This document shows, in pieces, positions 25,953 to 34,066 of a DNA stretch of 64,000 nucleotides; within the stretch, counting starts at the first letter, position 1, and every line of letters starts with the position of its first letter. This DNA comes from Lachnospiraceae bacterium JC7. Its GTDB lineage: Bacteria; Bacillota; Clostridia; Lachnospirales; Lachnospiraceae. The stretch is taken from positions 62,001 to 126,000 of the forward strand of contig ALYD01000004.1 in assembly GCA_000513555.1 (NCBI GenBank). Direction: 5' to 3'. Both the position numbers and the translations under genes were made by a program. The notes under the pieces are model-generated. The model was not told the DNA's origin and made no database searches. It saw only the letters and a program-made list of their open reading frames with translations.

Positions 25953-26693
25953 TCAGGAAAAACTGATTCCGCTCTTTTTGAAAAGATCTCCGAGAGAAGT
26001 TGTGGCTGCACCGGACTCCTTGTAGTTGGCACGGAAATCCTCGCGCTCCTCCTTTTCCTTACGCTCCTTGCGCTCAGCCTCAAGTGACTTCATGGAAAGA
26101 GAGATCTTTCCGTCCTTGATAGCGATGACCTGTACCTGAACAGTCTCACCTTCTTTGAGCACTTCTGAAGGTGACTTGATACGCTTATTGGAGATCTGTG
26201 AAACATGAAGAAGTCCTGTAACACCTTCTCCGATGTCGACGAAAGCACCGTAATCCTTGATAGAATCCACCTTGCCCTCTGTTACCAGGCCTACCTGTAC
26301 CTTCTGAGCCTTCTCTTCCTTTGCCTTCTCCTGTGCCTCGCGAAGAACATCTCTTGCTGAGAGAACAAGCTTGTTGTTCTCAGGCTCGGCTGTGATGATG
26401 CGGACATTGAGCTTCTTTCCGACATAGTCCTTTAATTCCTCATCCTTTACAAAGCCGAGAGAAAGCTTTGATGCTGGGATAAATGCTCTGAGTCCGTCGA
26501 GAGTTGCTGTTACACCACTCTTTACAGCTTCTGCGACTTCAACTTCAATGGTGTTCTTATTCTCGAAATCATCAAGAACCTTTTCCCATTTGCTCATGTC
26601 TACACGCTTTGTCTTTGCGTGCTCTTTGAAGGAAGCTTCAAGCTCATCCTTGAAGTCATCCATTGATGGAATCTTTTCGTTAACTTCTGACAT
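25953..26693 (-). CDS. S1 RNA-binding domain protein (RpsA-like)
   Basis: Two S1 domains are visible: residues about 45-110 (VEVAEAVKSGVTATLDGLRAFIPASKL) and about 135-205 (GLVTEGKVDSIKDYGAFVDIGEGVTGLLHVSQIS). A highly charged helix and a short tail follow. It is much shorter than ribosomal protein S1 of E. coli. Such two-domain proteins are common in Lachnospiraceae and may bind mRNA on the ribosome, but this is inferred. I use MSEVNEKIPSMDD (ATG at 26693), with GAGG 11 bases upstream; in-frame ATGs at 26717 and 26741 lack a ribosome binding site. Confidence 0.87.
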   Translation of the reverse strand: MSEVNEKIPSMDDFKDELEASFKEHAKTKRVDMSKWEKVLDDFENKNTIEVEVAEAVKSGVTATLDGLRAFIPASKLSLGFVKDEELKDYVGKKLNVRIITAEPENNKLVLSARDVLREAQEKAKEEKAQKVQVGLVTEGKVDSIKDYGAFVDIGEGVTGLLHVSQISNKRIKSPSEVLKEGETVQVQVIAIKDGKISLSMKSLEAERKERKEKEEREDFRANYKESGAATTSLGDLFKKSGISFS

Positions 26694-26786
26694 ATTCTTT
26701 GGTACCTCTTTTTTCATAATAGTCCCGGGCAAGGCCCTCATGAATTCTATGATAACATAAATCGAATATTTTCAACACTAGAAAGC

Positions 26787-26823
26787 TTAAAAAAGAGTCT
26801 GTTCTCCCGGAGAACAGACTCTT
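26787..26823 (-). terminator. Intrinsic terminator after the DUF3793 gene
   Basis: A long stem (AAGAGTCTGTTCTCC with GGAGAACAGACTCTT) is followed on the minus strand by TTTTAAGC. Confidence 0.92.
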
Positions 26824-26847
26824 CAAACAGAATAGAGTGTAGTAAAA

Positions 26848-27426
26848 TTATGCTGCCACTGTCATTGATTCTACAGGCCGTTTTTCGATCGCCGCATTTT
26901 CATAGATACGTGCGCAGATTCTAAAACGTCTGAAGGTGTTCAGGGCCTGTGCCTTATTGCAGTACACCTTCCAGAAGCCGCATGCCAGACAGTCACGTCC
27001 GTCGCGGCGGATAAACTCTTCTACATCATCAACAGGAAATCCGAGAAAAAGTCCTATCTCGTGCGGAAAACATTCATAGTCAGAAAGTCTTTTCATGAGA
27101 AAATCAACTCTTCCGTCCAGAATGATGTCTTCGGTGGCTCCACACTCAGGATAACCGAAAGATCTCAGTATCTTACATGCAGTATCGTTACATAGATCGT
27201 TGATCAGCTGGGATCTCCGGTATACGTATATCAGAGAATTGTTTTTTTTGCTCCTGATCCTTTTGATATAGATACCGAGTGGATTTAATTTTGCACTCAA
27301 TACCGCGATCTCAAATTCAAGAACCGATACAGGTATATCTGAAATATTAAATATGCTGCCTGTTTTCAGACCTGCCAGAGTCTGGGAACAGTTTCTCAAA
27401 AGCTTGTCACTTAATTCGTCTGCCAT
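26848..27426 (-). CDS. DUF3793 family protein
   Basis: The 192-residue soluble protein has the hallmark FPHEIGLFLGFPVDDVEEFI, CGFWKVYCN and a C-terminal FRRFRICARIYE, as in DUF3793. The function is not established; family members often neighbour flavodoxin or iron-transport genes, and here a flavodoxin lies 71 bases upstream on the same strand. AGGAAACAAGCA precedes the ATG. The two probably share one transcript controlled by the TTAGG/CCTAA palindromes, which suggests metal control. Confidence 0.82.
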   Translation of the reverse strand: MADELSDKLLRNCSQTLAGLKTGSIFNISDIPVSVLEFEIAVLSAKLNPLGIYIKRIRSKKNNSLIYVYRRSQLINDLCNDTACKILRSFGYPECGATEDIILDGRVDFLMKRLSDYECFPHEIGLFLGFPVDDVEEFIRRDGRDCLACGFWKVYCNKAQALNTFRRFRICARIYENAAIEKRPVESMTVAA

Positions 27427-27497
27427 TGCTTGTTTCCTAACTGGATTTCTGTTTAATGTATAATGCGGATATTTAATATCCGGGAGCGGAGGATACC

Positions 27498-27929
27498 TTA
27501 AACCGCTGCGAGCTTCTTGCCGAGCTCCTCACAGTTTGCCTTTGCGGCATCATCAGGTGTTTCGTTTGCGATAACACCTTCGCCGTCTACAACATTGGCA
27601 CCGGCCTTCTGCATACGCTCTGTCCAGTTGCGCATCCACTCACCGTCTCCCCAGCCGTATGAACCAAAGAGTCCTACTGTCTTTCCGCTTGCGAACTTCT
27701 CTACTTCAGCTACGAAAGGCTCCATCTCGCTTTCCTCAAGCTCCTCGGCTCCCATTGCAGGGCATCCGAGTGCAAACGCTGCAGCATCCTTGAGTACATC
27801 TGCGGATACATCGGATACAGATACGACCTGAGCCTCCTTGCCTGCTCCTGCTATACCCTTACCTACAGCCTCTGCCATCTCCTGTGTATTTCCTGACTGA
27901 GTCCAGTAAACTACGTAAACCTTATCCAT
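27498..27929 (-). CDS. Flavodoxin
   Basis: Small FMN electron carrier, 143 residues. The phosphate-binding loop is WTQSGNTQEMA and the second FMN loop is GSYGWGDGEWM. Flavodoxins commonly replace ferredoxin when iron is scarce, consistent with the promoter, whose spacer is filled by a DtxR-type palindrome. GGAGG lies close before the ATG. A hairpin (CGGATATT/AATATCCG) sits between it and the DUF3793 gene without a T tract, so read-through is expected. Confidence 0.95.
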   Translation of the reverse strand: MDKVYVVYWTQSGNTQEMAEAVGKGIAGAGKEAQVVSVSDVSADVLKDAAAFALGCPAMGAEELEESEMEPFVAEVEKFASGKTVGLFGSYGWGDGEWMRNWTERMQKAGANVVDGEGVIANETPDDAAKANCEELGKKLAAV

Positions 27930-27954
27930 AATATTCCTCCATATAATTTTTTGA

Positions 27955-28030
27955 GTTAGGTTCCTCTAACCAAGAGTTATTATAGGTTAGGAGCACCTAA
28001 CTGTCAATTAAAAAGTTAGTTATGCCTAAT
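27955..28030 (-). promoter_or_regulatory. Flavodoxin promoter with three TTAGG/CCTAA palindromes
   Basis: Perfect TTGACA (28002-28007) and TATAAT (27979-27984) are 17 bases apart on the minus strand. A palindrome GTTAGG-AGCA-CCTAAC (27986-28001) fills 16 of the 17 spacer bases. Imperfect copies lie at 27955-27970 (just past the predicted start of transcription) and 28015-28030 (upstream of -35). Centres are 31 and 29 bp apart, close to three helical turns. The sequence resembles DtxR/IdeR-type metal-repressor operators. Confidence 0.85.
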
Positions 28031-28057
28031 CATGATTAAGCTGTTCTCATATTGCTA

Positions 28058-28086
28058 TTGTTTTACTGTTCAATAATTGGTAAAAT
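28058..28086 (+). promoter_or_regulatory. Cyclophilin gene promoter
   Basis: TTGTTT (28058-28063) and TAAAAT (28081-28086) are 17 bases apart, giving a leader of about 140 bases. It diverges from the flavodoxin promoter. The leader has a T7/A7-type hairpin near 28150 but nothing I recognise as a riboswitch. Confidence 0.5.
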
Positions 28087-28236
28087 GCAGAGACAGACAG
28101 CTTTGGTTTTTTCTTTTATCTGGGACTGAAGTTTTCATGAATATATCGGTTTTTTTAAAAAAATCAGATATGTGATGTCGTTCCTTCGTTGATCGAAATA
28201 TCAGGGACCGGCGTTTTTATTATGAAAGGAAAAAAT

Positions 28237-28722
28237 ATGGCAAATCCAATAGTTACTATCACAATGGATGACGGTAAGGATATCAAGATCGAGCTTTATC
28301 CTGATATCGCTCCTATCACAGTTGAGAATTTCGTTAAGCTTGTTAAGGACGGATTTTATGATGGTCTTACTTTCCATCGTATCATTCCCGGTTTCATGAT
28401 TCAGGGCGGAGATCCTGAAGGAAACGGAACAGGCGGTCCGGGCTGGAACATCAAGGGTGAGTTCTCATCAAACGGTGTAAAGAATGATCTCAAGCATACC
28501 CGTGGAGTTATTTCTATGGCTCGTGCTATGGATCCGGATTCTGCCGGTTCACAGTTCTTCATCATGCATGCAGATGCCAACTATCTTGACGGTCAGTATG
28601 CAGCTTTCGGTAAGGTTATCGAGGGTATGGATGAGGTTGACCGCATCGCTGCAACTCCTACAGGATGGCAGGATGCACCTGTTATTTCAGTAACTATGAC
28701 AAAGGTTACAGTTACCGAGTAA
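28237..28722 (+). CDS. Peptidyl-prolyl cis-trans isomerase, cyclophilin type
   Basis: Cytoplasmic folding catalyst of 161 residues. It shows FVKLVKDGFYDGLTFHRIIPGFMIQGGDP, SMARAMDPDSAGSQFFIM and LDGQYAAFGKVIEGMD; the catalytic arginine is the R in FHRI. I take the ATG at 28237 (MANPIVTITMDDG), since AAAGGA lies 7 bases before it, rather than the in-frame ATGs upstream. No signal peptide is present. It is a single-gene unit with a strong terminator. Confidence 0.95.
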   Translation: MANPIVTITMDDGKDIKIELYPDIAPITVENFVKLVKDGFYDGLTFHRIIPGFMIQGGDPEGNGTGGPGWNIKGEFSSNGVKNDLKHTRGVISMARAMDPDSAGSQFFIMHADANYLDGQYAAFGKVIEGMDEVDRIAATPTGWQDAPVISVTMTKVTVTE

Positions 28723-28732
28723 TTTTATAAGT

Positions 28733-28774
28733 AAAAGGAAATGATATGTGTTCACAGATCATTTCCTTTTTTAT
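28733..28774 (+). terminator. Intrinsic terminator after the cyclophilin gene
   Basis: AAAAGGAAATGAT pairs with ATCATTTCCTTTT and is followed by TTATTACT. As the stem is flanked by A and T runs it may also work from the other side. Confidence 0.9.
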
Positions 28775-28779
28775 TACTG

Positions 28780-28816
28780 AAAAAGAGAGTACCGGCAGAT
28801 ATCTGCAGGTACTCTC
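28780..28816 (-). terminator. Intrinsic terminator after ptsI
   Basis: A stem with 9-bp outer arms (GAGAGTACC with GGTACTCTC) and a second inner paired GCAGAT/ATCTGC, followed on the minus strand by TTTTTCAG. Confidence 0.85.
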
Positions 28817-28855
28817 TTTTGGTTTAAACTGTAGCTTTAAAGCTTTGAGTTTTCT

Positions 28856-30481
28856 TTATTTTCTGAGATCGATTCCTCTTATGACTTTCCTAAGCGGAAG
28901 TATGGACACAGGATTTACAGAAAGCTCGTCTACTCCGTAACGGAGGAAAGTCTCTGTAAGTGTGAGATCTGAACCGAGCTCACCGCAGATTCCTACCCAT
29001 GCACCGTGACGGTGTCCGGCTTCGATGGTCATCTTGATCTCCTTAAGAACTGCAGGATGATGTGTATCGAGGAACGGATCAAGTGCAGCATTCTGTCTGT
29101 CTATGGCCAGGGTGTACTGTGTGAGATCGTTTGTTCCGATGGAAAGGAAATCACACTCCTCTGCCAGCTCGTCAGCTATCATTACAGCTGCCGGAGTTTC
29201 GATCATAACACCGATGCTGTACTTTCCTACTGTGTAACCCTTCTCCTCAAGCTCTGCTGTGCACTCCTGAATAAGTTCCTTACACTCATGAAGCTCTCTG
29301 GAAGAAATGATCATAGGGAACATGATTCCCAGATTACCGTATGCTGAAGCTCTGAGAAGAGCCTTGAGCTGTGTCTTGAAGAATTCTCTTCTGGTGAGAC
29401 AAAGTCTGATGGCTCTGCATCCCATTGCAGGATTCTCTTCCTTGGTGAGATTCATATAGTCTACCTGCTTGTCAGCTCCGATATCACATGTACGGATGAT
29501 GACCTGCTTTGGAGCGAGGGACTCAACTGCCAGTCTGTAGGCATTGAACTGCTCCTCCTCTGTAGGATAGTCCTTACTGTTGAGGTAAACGAACTCTGAA
29601 CGGAAAAGACCAACTCCGCCGGCGTCGTTCTGCTGTACGAGGCCGATGTCTGACGGGCCGCCGATATTGGCATAGACCTTTATGGTCTTACCGTCGATGG
29701 TAGTGTTGCTCTGGCCCTTAAGCTCCTGAAGGAGAGCCTTCTGCTTGGTATCTGCATCTCTCTTGTTTCTGAGAGAAATCATAAGATCTTCTGTCGGCTC
29801 GATATAGGCACAGGCATTGTAGCCGTCGAGGATAGCGATCTTTCCGTCCCACTTGCTGGCTACCTCACCGCACTGTACAAGTGCAGGGATACCCATGGAT
29901 CTTGCAAGAATAGCTGTATGGCTGTTGAGGGAACCTTCTCTGGTGATGATTCCCAGGAGCTTTGACTTGTCAAGACGTACAGTCTCTGAAGGTGTAAGAT
30001 CGTTGGCTACCAGAATGGCAGGCTCATTTCCCTGCATGGACTCAGGATCGATGCCGAAAAGAATGTTGAGGACAGCCTGCTCTATATCATAGATATCGGC
30101 TGAACGCTCCTTCATATACGGGTCATCCATCTCTGCAAAGACTCTGGCCTGATTGTTGAAGGCTGTCTTTACAGCATACTCGGCATTGTGCTTCTGAGTC
30201 TGGATGATCTCCTTTGTGGCATCAATGAGGTCATCATCTTCAAGCATCATGGCATGAACAGAGAAAACCTCTGCACTGTCTTCACCTGCATCTATTACAG
30301 CCTTCTCATAAAGTGCATTCTGCTGTTCGATGGCCTTCTCTCTTGCCTCTTCAAAACGGGCAAGCTCTGCATCTGTATCATCTACGAGCTTTTCGCTGAT
30401 AACGACCTTAGGTGGAGTATATACTTTTATCTTTCCTATGGCGATTCCGTTAAGAACGCTCTTTCCTGTTGCAACTTGCAT
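28856..30481 (-). CDS. ptsI: PTS enzyme I (phosphoenolpyruvate-protein phosphotransferase)
   Basis: First enzyme of the sugar phosphotransferase system; it takes phosphate from PEP and gives it to HPr. At 541 residues it is slightly short for the family (about 570). The phospho-histidine loop EGSLNSHTAILARSMGIPA is intact and the C-terminal PEP-binding barrel shows GLFRSEFVYLNS, MFPMI and SIGTNDLTQYTLAIDRQN. The ATG at 30481 follows AAGGAGATAAT; the longer frame reads through the terminator hairpin. ptsH lies upstream, but a strong terminator stands between the two. Confidence 0.95.
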   Translation of the reverse strand: MQVATGKSVLNGIAIGKIKVYTPPKVVISEKLVDDTDAELARFEEAREKAIEQQNALYEKAVIDAGEDSAEVFSVHAMMLEDDDLIDATKEIIQTQKHNAEYAVKTAFNNQARVFAEMDDPYMKERSADIYDIEQAVLNILFGIDPESMQGNEPAILVANDLTPSETVRLDKSKLLGIITREGSLNSHTAILARSMGIPALVQCGEVASKWDGKIAILDGYNACAYIEPTEDLMISLRNKRDADTKQKALLQELKGQSNTTIDGKTIKVYANIGGPSDIGLVQQNDAGGVGLFRSEFVYLNSKDYPTEEEQFNAYRLAVESLAPKQVIIRTCDIGADKQVDYMNLTKEENPAMGCRAIRLCLTRREFFKTQLKALLRASAYGNLGIMFPMIISSRELHECKELIQECTAELEEKGYTVGKYSIGVMIETPAAVMIADELAEECDFLSIGTNDLTQYTLAIDRQNAALDPFLDTHHPAVLKEIKMTIEAGHRHGAWVGICGELGSDLTLTETFLRYGVDELSVNPVSILPLRKVIRGIDLRK

Positions 30482-30492
30482 ATTATCTCCTT

Positions 30493-30542
30493 GAAAAAAA
30501 GGCACCTCCCGGAGATACCGTCCGGTCATCCGAGAAGTGCCT
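30493..30542 (-). terminator. Strong terminator between ptsH and ptsI
   Basis: AGGCACTTCTC pairs along its full length with GGGAGGTGCCT (two G:U pairs), followed on the minus strand by seven T residues. Its T tract ends 2 bases before the ptsI ribosome binding site. Most ptsH transcripts may stop here. Confidence 0.88.
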
Positions 30543-30620
30543 GAAAATTATGGTTTTAAGATGTTCATACAGATGTGAAAAATGCTTTTCTCACATCCCA
30601 ATCATCGATCCGACAGAGAA

Positions 30621-30878
30621 TCAGAAATTCTCCTTAAGTGACTTCTCAAGCTCAGCTGCGCATGCCTCTTCATCATCGCCCTCGATCTGAACCTTGATGG
30701 TGTCACCCTGCTTGATGCCCATACCCATAAGGGCAAGAAGCTTCTTCATGTCAACGTTCTTGTCTCCCTTGAAGATAGTAACCTTTGAATTAAATGACTT
30801 TAAAGCCTTTACAAGAACTCCTGCCGGACGTGCATGTATTCCGTTAGGGTCATTTATTGTGTACTCAATTTCTTTCAT
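30621..30878 (-). CDS. ptsH: HPr, phosphocarrier protein of the PTS, lacking Ser46
   Basis: Relays phosphate from enzyme I to the sugar permeases. It is 85 residues. His15 lies in the standard GIHARPAG motif at exactly the usual position. Where Gram-positive HPr has the HPr-kinase site Ser46 (LKSIMGVMSLGI), this protein has Lys46 (MKKLLALMGMGI). Regulation by seryl phosphorylation, and thus standard catabolite repression through CcpA with this copy, is not expected. It has its own promoter and lies upstream of ptsI. Confidence 0.94.
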   Translation of the reverse strand: MKEIEYTINDPNGIHARPAGVLVKALKSFNSKVTIFKGDKNVDMKKLLALMGMGIKQGDTIKVQIEGDDEEACAAELEKSLKENF

Positions 30879-30909
30879 AATGATTTATCTCCTTTGTTAT
30901 GGTTTTCCT

Positions 30910-30939
30910 ATTATAGTATAGTTGTACCAACTCAATCAA
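30910..30939 (-). promoter_or_regulatory. ptsH promoter
   Basis: On the minus strand TTGATT (30934-30939) and a perfect TATAAT (30910-30915) are 18 bases apart. The spacer contains the palindrome GTTG-GTA-CAAC. Confidence 0.65.
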
Positions 30940-31002
30940 GGAAAATCGGCTATTTACGGTTCAAAAAAGAATGAATACAAGAATTCAAAACAGCCTTTTA
31001 TA

Positions 31003-32877
31003 TCAATTTCCCAATTTTACTTCTTTATAATCGTCACTGTTGGTTAAAAGTACTACAACAACGTCCGGATGCTTTGCTGCCCGGATCGCTTTTCTGGAGA
31101 ATCTAAGCAAAGGCTGACCTGCTGTGACCTTATCACCTTCCTTGACAAGAGGTTCAAATCCCTCTCCGTTCATGGAAACAGTATCCACTCCTATATGGAT
31201 AAGAACCTCCATATCGTTAGGACCTGATATTCCTACAGCGTGTTTTGATTCCGCTACTGAAGATATGGTGCCGTCGAAGGGTGCATGTACTGTTTCTTCT
31301 TCAGGCTCGATGCCTACACCTGATCCGAGTACTCCTGTTGCGAATGTTTCGTCCGGGATCTTATCCTGAGGGATGACATTACCCTTTACAGGAGCAAGTA
31401 TCTCACCTGCTTCACATGTGATGACAGGCTTCTGCTCAAATGGTGCTGCTTCCTCTGTCTTATCCTCTTCCGCCTTCTTTGGTGTCTTTACGTCCTCGTT
31501 CCAGAATATCCATGCTCCTGCAAATGCTACACCGCCTGATACAAGAAGAAGGATGGTATAAACAGGGATATTGTTGATGGTAAGATATCCCGGGATACCT
31601 GTTACACCGTATGCGGTAGCACCGATACCTGTTACGGCACCGAATATGGAACCTACTGCTCCACCCACCATACCGGCAAGGAAAGGCTTATAGTAACGAA
31701 GGTTCACACCGAAGATAGCAGGCTCTGTGATACCCAGTGATGCAGACAGAGCTGAAGGAATGGCGATGACCTTTGTCTTGTTGTTCTTTGCCTTGAGACC
31801 TACTGCAAGACATGCACCGAACTGTGCGAAGTTTGCAGCTGAAGCGATAGGCATCCAGGTGTTAAGCATTAACGCAGGATCTGAAAGCATACCGGCCTCG
31901 ATAACGTTATACATATGATGAAGTCCCATGACTACAGTTACCGGATAGATAGCACCCATGACCATGGCACCTACAGGATTCTTTACAAGCACTCTCGCAC
32001 CGCTTAAAACAAGTGTCTCAAGACCTGAGAAAACAGGACCGATCATGGTGAAAGTGATGAGGGCTGTGATGAGAACAGTACAAAGCGGAGTGATAAAAAG
32101 ATCCAGCATCTCGGGAACATGCTTATGGAACCACTTTTCGATGTTGCTCATAAGAAGTACTGCTATAATTACAGGAATTACGTGACCCTGATAACCCAGC
32201 TGGTTTATCTGAAGGAGTGAATAACTGTCTGTGATCCTTATGTTTCCGAAGAGATACCAGACACCGTATCCGTCAGCTGCTGACCAGCCGTTCGTAAGGG
32301 CTGAATGTATCATCAAAAGTCCTATTACCGCACCGAGGAAAATGTTTCCGCCGAATACTCTTGCAGCTGAAATGGCAACTATTACAGGCAGATAAGCAAA
32401 GGCCGTGTTGGCTACCATGTCAAGGAAGGAGTACCAGTCTGTGCCTGCGAAGTTGAGCCCTGGTATCTTTCCGAGAGCCTCAACGAGACCCATCATGAGA
32501 CCTGAAGCTACGATGGCAGGAAGGATGGGAACGAAAACATCACCGATAGGCTTCAGGAGCTGCTTCCAGAGAGGCTGCTTTGCAGCTGCAGCCGCCTTCA
32601 CATCATCCTTGGTTGCTGCGGTCATACCCGTGATGCTGAGGAATTCATCATAAACCTTGTTTACGGTTCCTGTTCCGATGATCAGCTGAAGCTGACCGTT
32701 AGACTCGAACATACCCTTAACGCCTTCGACATTATCAAGATATTCCTTATCTACTTTACTGTTATCTTTAATTACAAGTCTGAGCCTTGTTGCGCAGTGC
32801 GCTGCCTGAGCGACATTATCGCGGCCGCCTATATGGTCCACGATTTCCTGCGCACATTTTCTGTAATCTAGTGCCAT
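31003..32877 (-). CDS. PTS beta-glucoside/sucrose-type permease, IIBCA
   Basis: Membrane permease that takes up and phosphorylates a sugar. The order is IIB (phospho-Cys28 in AAHCATRLRLV), IIC (about ten membrane segments, residues 100-450) and IIA with active His561 in VLIHIGVDTVSM. At 624 residues it has the usual length for the bgl/scr family. Sequence alone does not fix the sugar; the neighbouring amylosucrase-like enzyme and fructokinase point to sucrose. The leader has hairpins at 32911-32929 and near 32955-32985, but I could not match a RAT antiterminator site. Confidence 0.92.
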   Translation of the reverse strand: MALDYRKCAQEIVDHIGGRDNVAQAAHCATRLRLVIKDNSKVDKEYLDNVEGVKGMFESNGQLQLIIGTGTVNKVYDEFLSITGMTAATKDDVKAAAAAKQPLWKQLLKPIGDVFVPILPAIVASGLMMGLVEALGKIPGLNFAGTDWYSFLDMVANTAFAYLPVIVAISAARVFGGNIFLGAVIGLLMIHSALTNGWSAADGYGVWYLFGNIRITDSYSLLQINQLGYQGHVIPVIIAVLLMSNIEKWFHKHVPEMLDLFITPLCTVLITALITFTMIGPVFSGLETLVLSGARVLVKNPVGAMVMGAIYPVTVVMGLHHMYNVIEAGMLSDPALMLNTWMPIASAANFAQFGACLAVGLKAKNNKTKVIAIPSALSASLGITEPAIFGVNLRYYKPFLAGMVGGAVGSIFGAVTGIGATAYGVTGIPGYLTINNIPVYTILLLVSGGVAFAGAWIFWNEDVKTPKKAEEDKTEEAAPFEQKPVITCEAGEILAPVKGNVIPQDKIPDETFATGVLGSGVGIEPEEETVHAPFDGTISSVAESKHAVGISGPNDMEVLIHIGVDTVSMNGEGFEPLVKEGDKVTAGQPLLRFSRKAIRAAKHPDVVVVLLTNSDDYKEVKLGN

Positions 32878-32999
32878 TGTTTTTACCTCGCTAAAAGTGA
32901 ATTATTTGATCTGCTGTCTCCCTCAGCAGAAAAGTACGATTTTGCCTTTCGAAGCACCTTCTGATCCGGTTTACAGGATCCTGTGCTTGATCTTTAATC

Positions 33000-33824
33000 T
33001 CAGATCAGGTTAAGATCTGCAAATGCCTTCGCCAGTCCGTCTTCTGTGACAGCGGGACACACTATATCCGAAAGCTTTTTCAGTGTATCGGAGCCGTTTG
33101 CCATACAGACAGATACACCTACTGTTTCTATCATTTCGAGATCATTCATACTGTCACCGAAACCGATTGTATCCTCTATCGGGATACCGAGATGTTCGGC
33201 GATGAGTCTTACGCCTCTTCCCTTGTCGAACTTTCTGTTAATGAGTTCACCGTTTACACAGCCATGTGCCGGAACATCCTGAATGACGAAGTTGAAATCC
33301 TTATCGAGAAGAGCTTTACACTCATCTATCTGTGAAGCTTCTCTGGCCATGATGACCACCTTATAGATGGGCTGACCATCATAGTCATTCATGGGTCTGA
33401 TGCCCAGGTTTTCACTAAGGGCCTTTCTCCAGCGCTCTATCTCTGAGTTTCCTCCATCTGTACTGTCCAGAAAATCCTTTAGATCAGAATCACCGAAGGA
33501 GCCGTCTTTTCCTTCTATGGTACAGAAGACTCCGTTTCTGTGCAGGGACTCAAGGGCTGTATCAAGCTGCTCTTTACTCATAGGACAGTCATACAGGACC
33601 TCCCTGCCACAGGTCACATAACCTCCGGAACAGCTTACGAGACCGTCGAAACCGTATTTAAGTACAGGCTTCAGCATATCGTAATTTCTTCCGGTGCACA
33701 GGAAGACCAGGTGACCGTTATTCTGTGCTTTTCTAATGGCATCAACAGCACTGTCGGGAGGAACATTGGTTCCTGCAGGAGTCAGTGTGCCGTCGATATC
33801 CACAAAAATGAGTTTCTTATTCAT
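33000..33824 (-). CDS. HAD-superfamily phosphatase, Cof type
   Basis: Probably dephosphorylates sugar phosphates or other small phosphoesters in the cytoplasm. Motif I is VDIDGTLTP at the N-terminus, the substrate-specifying cap lies at about residues 80-190, and motif IV is GFGDSMNDLEMI. 274 residues is typical. I start at MNKKLIFVDIDGTL (33824); an ATG four codons upstream is possible and neither has a good ribosome binding site. It lies between the IIBCA permease and the GH13 gene on the same strand, so it may act on products of that pathway. Confidence 0.87.
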   Translation of the reverse strand: MNKKLIFVDIDGTLTPAGTNVPPDSAVDAIRKAQNNGHLVFLCTGRNYDMLKPVLKYGFDGLVSCSGGYVTCGREVLYDCPMSKEQLDTALESLHRNGVFCTIEGKDGSFGDSDLKDFLDSTDGGNSEIERWRKALSENLGIRPMNDYDGQPIYKVVIMAREASQIDECKALLDKDFNFVIQDVPAHGCVNGELINRKFDKGRGVRLIAEHLGIPIEDTIGFGDSMNDLEMIETVGVSVCMANGSDTLKKLSDIVCPAVTEDGLAKAFADLNLI

Positions 33825-34066
33825 GTTTGAGACCATCTTTCTATATGCATTGGATCATTTATGTTGTTTTTTCAGAACTGATCAGGCATAACTGTTAATC
33901 AAAATATGTCATGCGTTTGACACATGACTAATACTAACAGACTTCGATAATAAATTCACTAAAAATTTCAATAAAATTTCAAAAAAAATCCAATTGAGGC
34001 TATTTTCTATGTGCACAATGCAGTATGCGGGATAATGTATGCAATAGACAATCCTTAAAAGCCACT

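Noticed and set aside
27466-27482. Hairpin between the flavodoxin and DUF3793 genes as a terminator
   Set aside because: The stem is perfect but no T tract follows, so it is unlikely to stop transcription.
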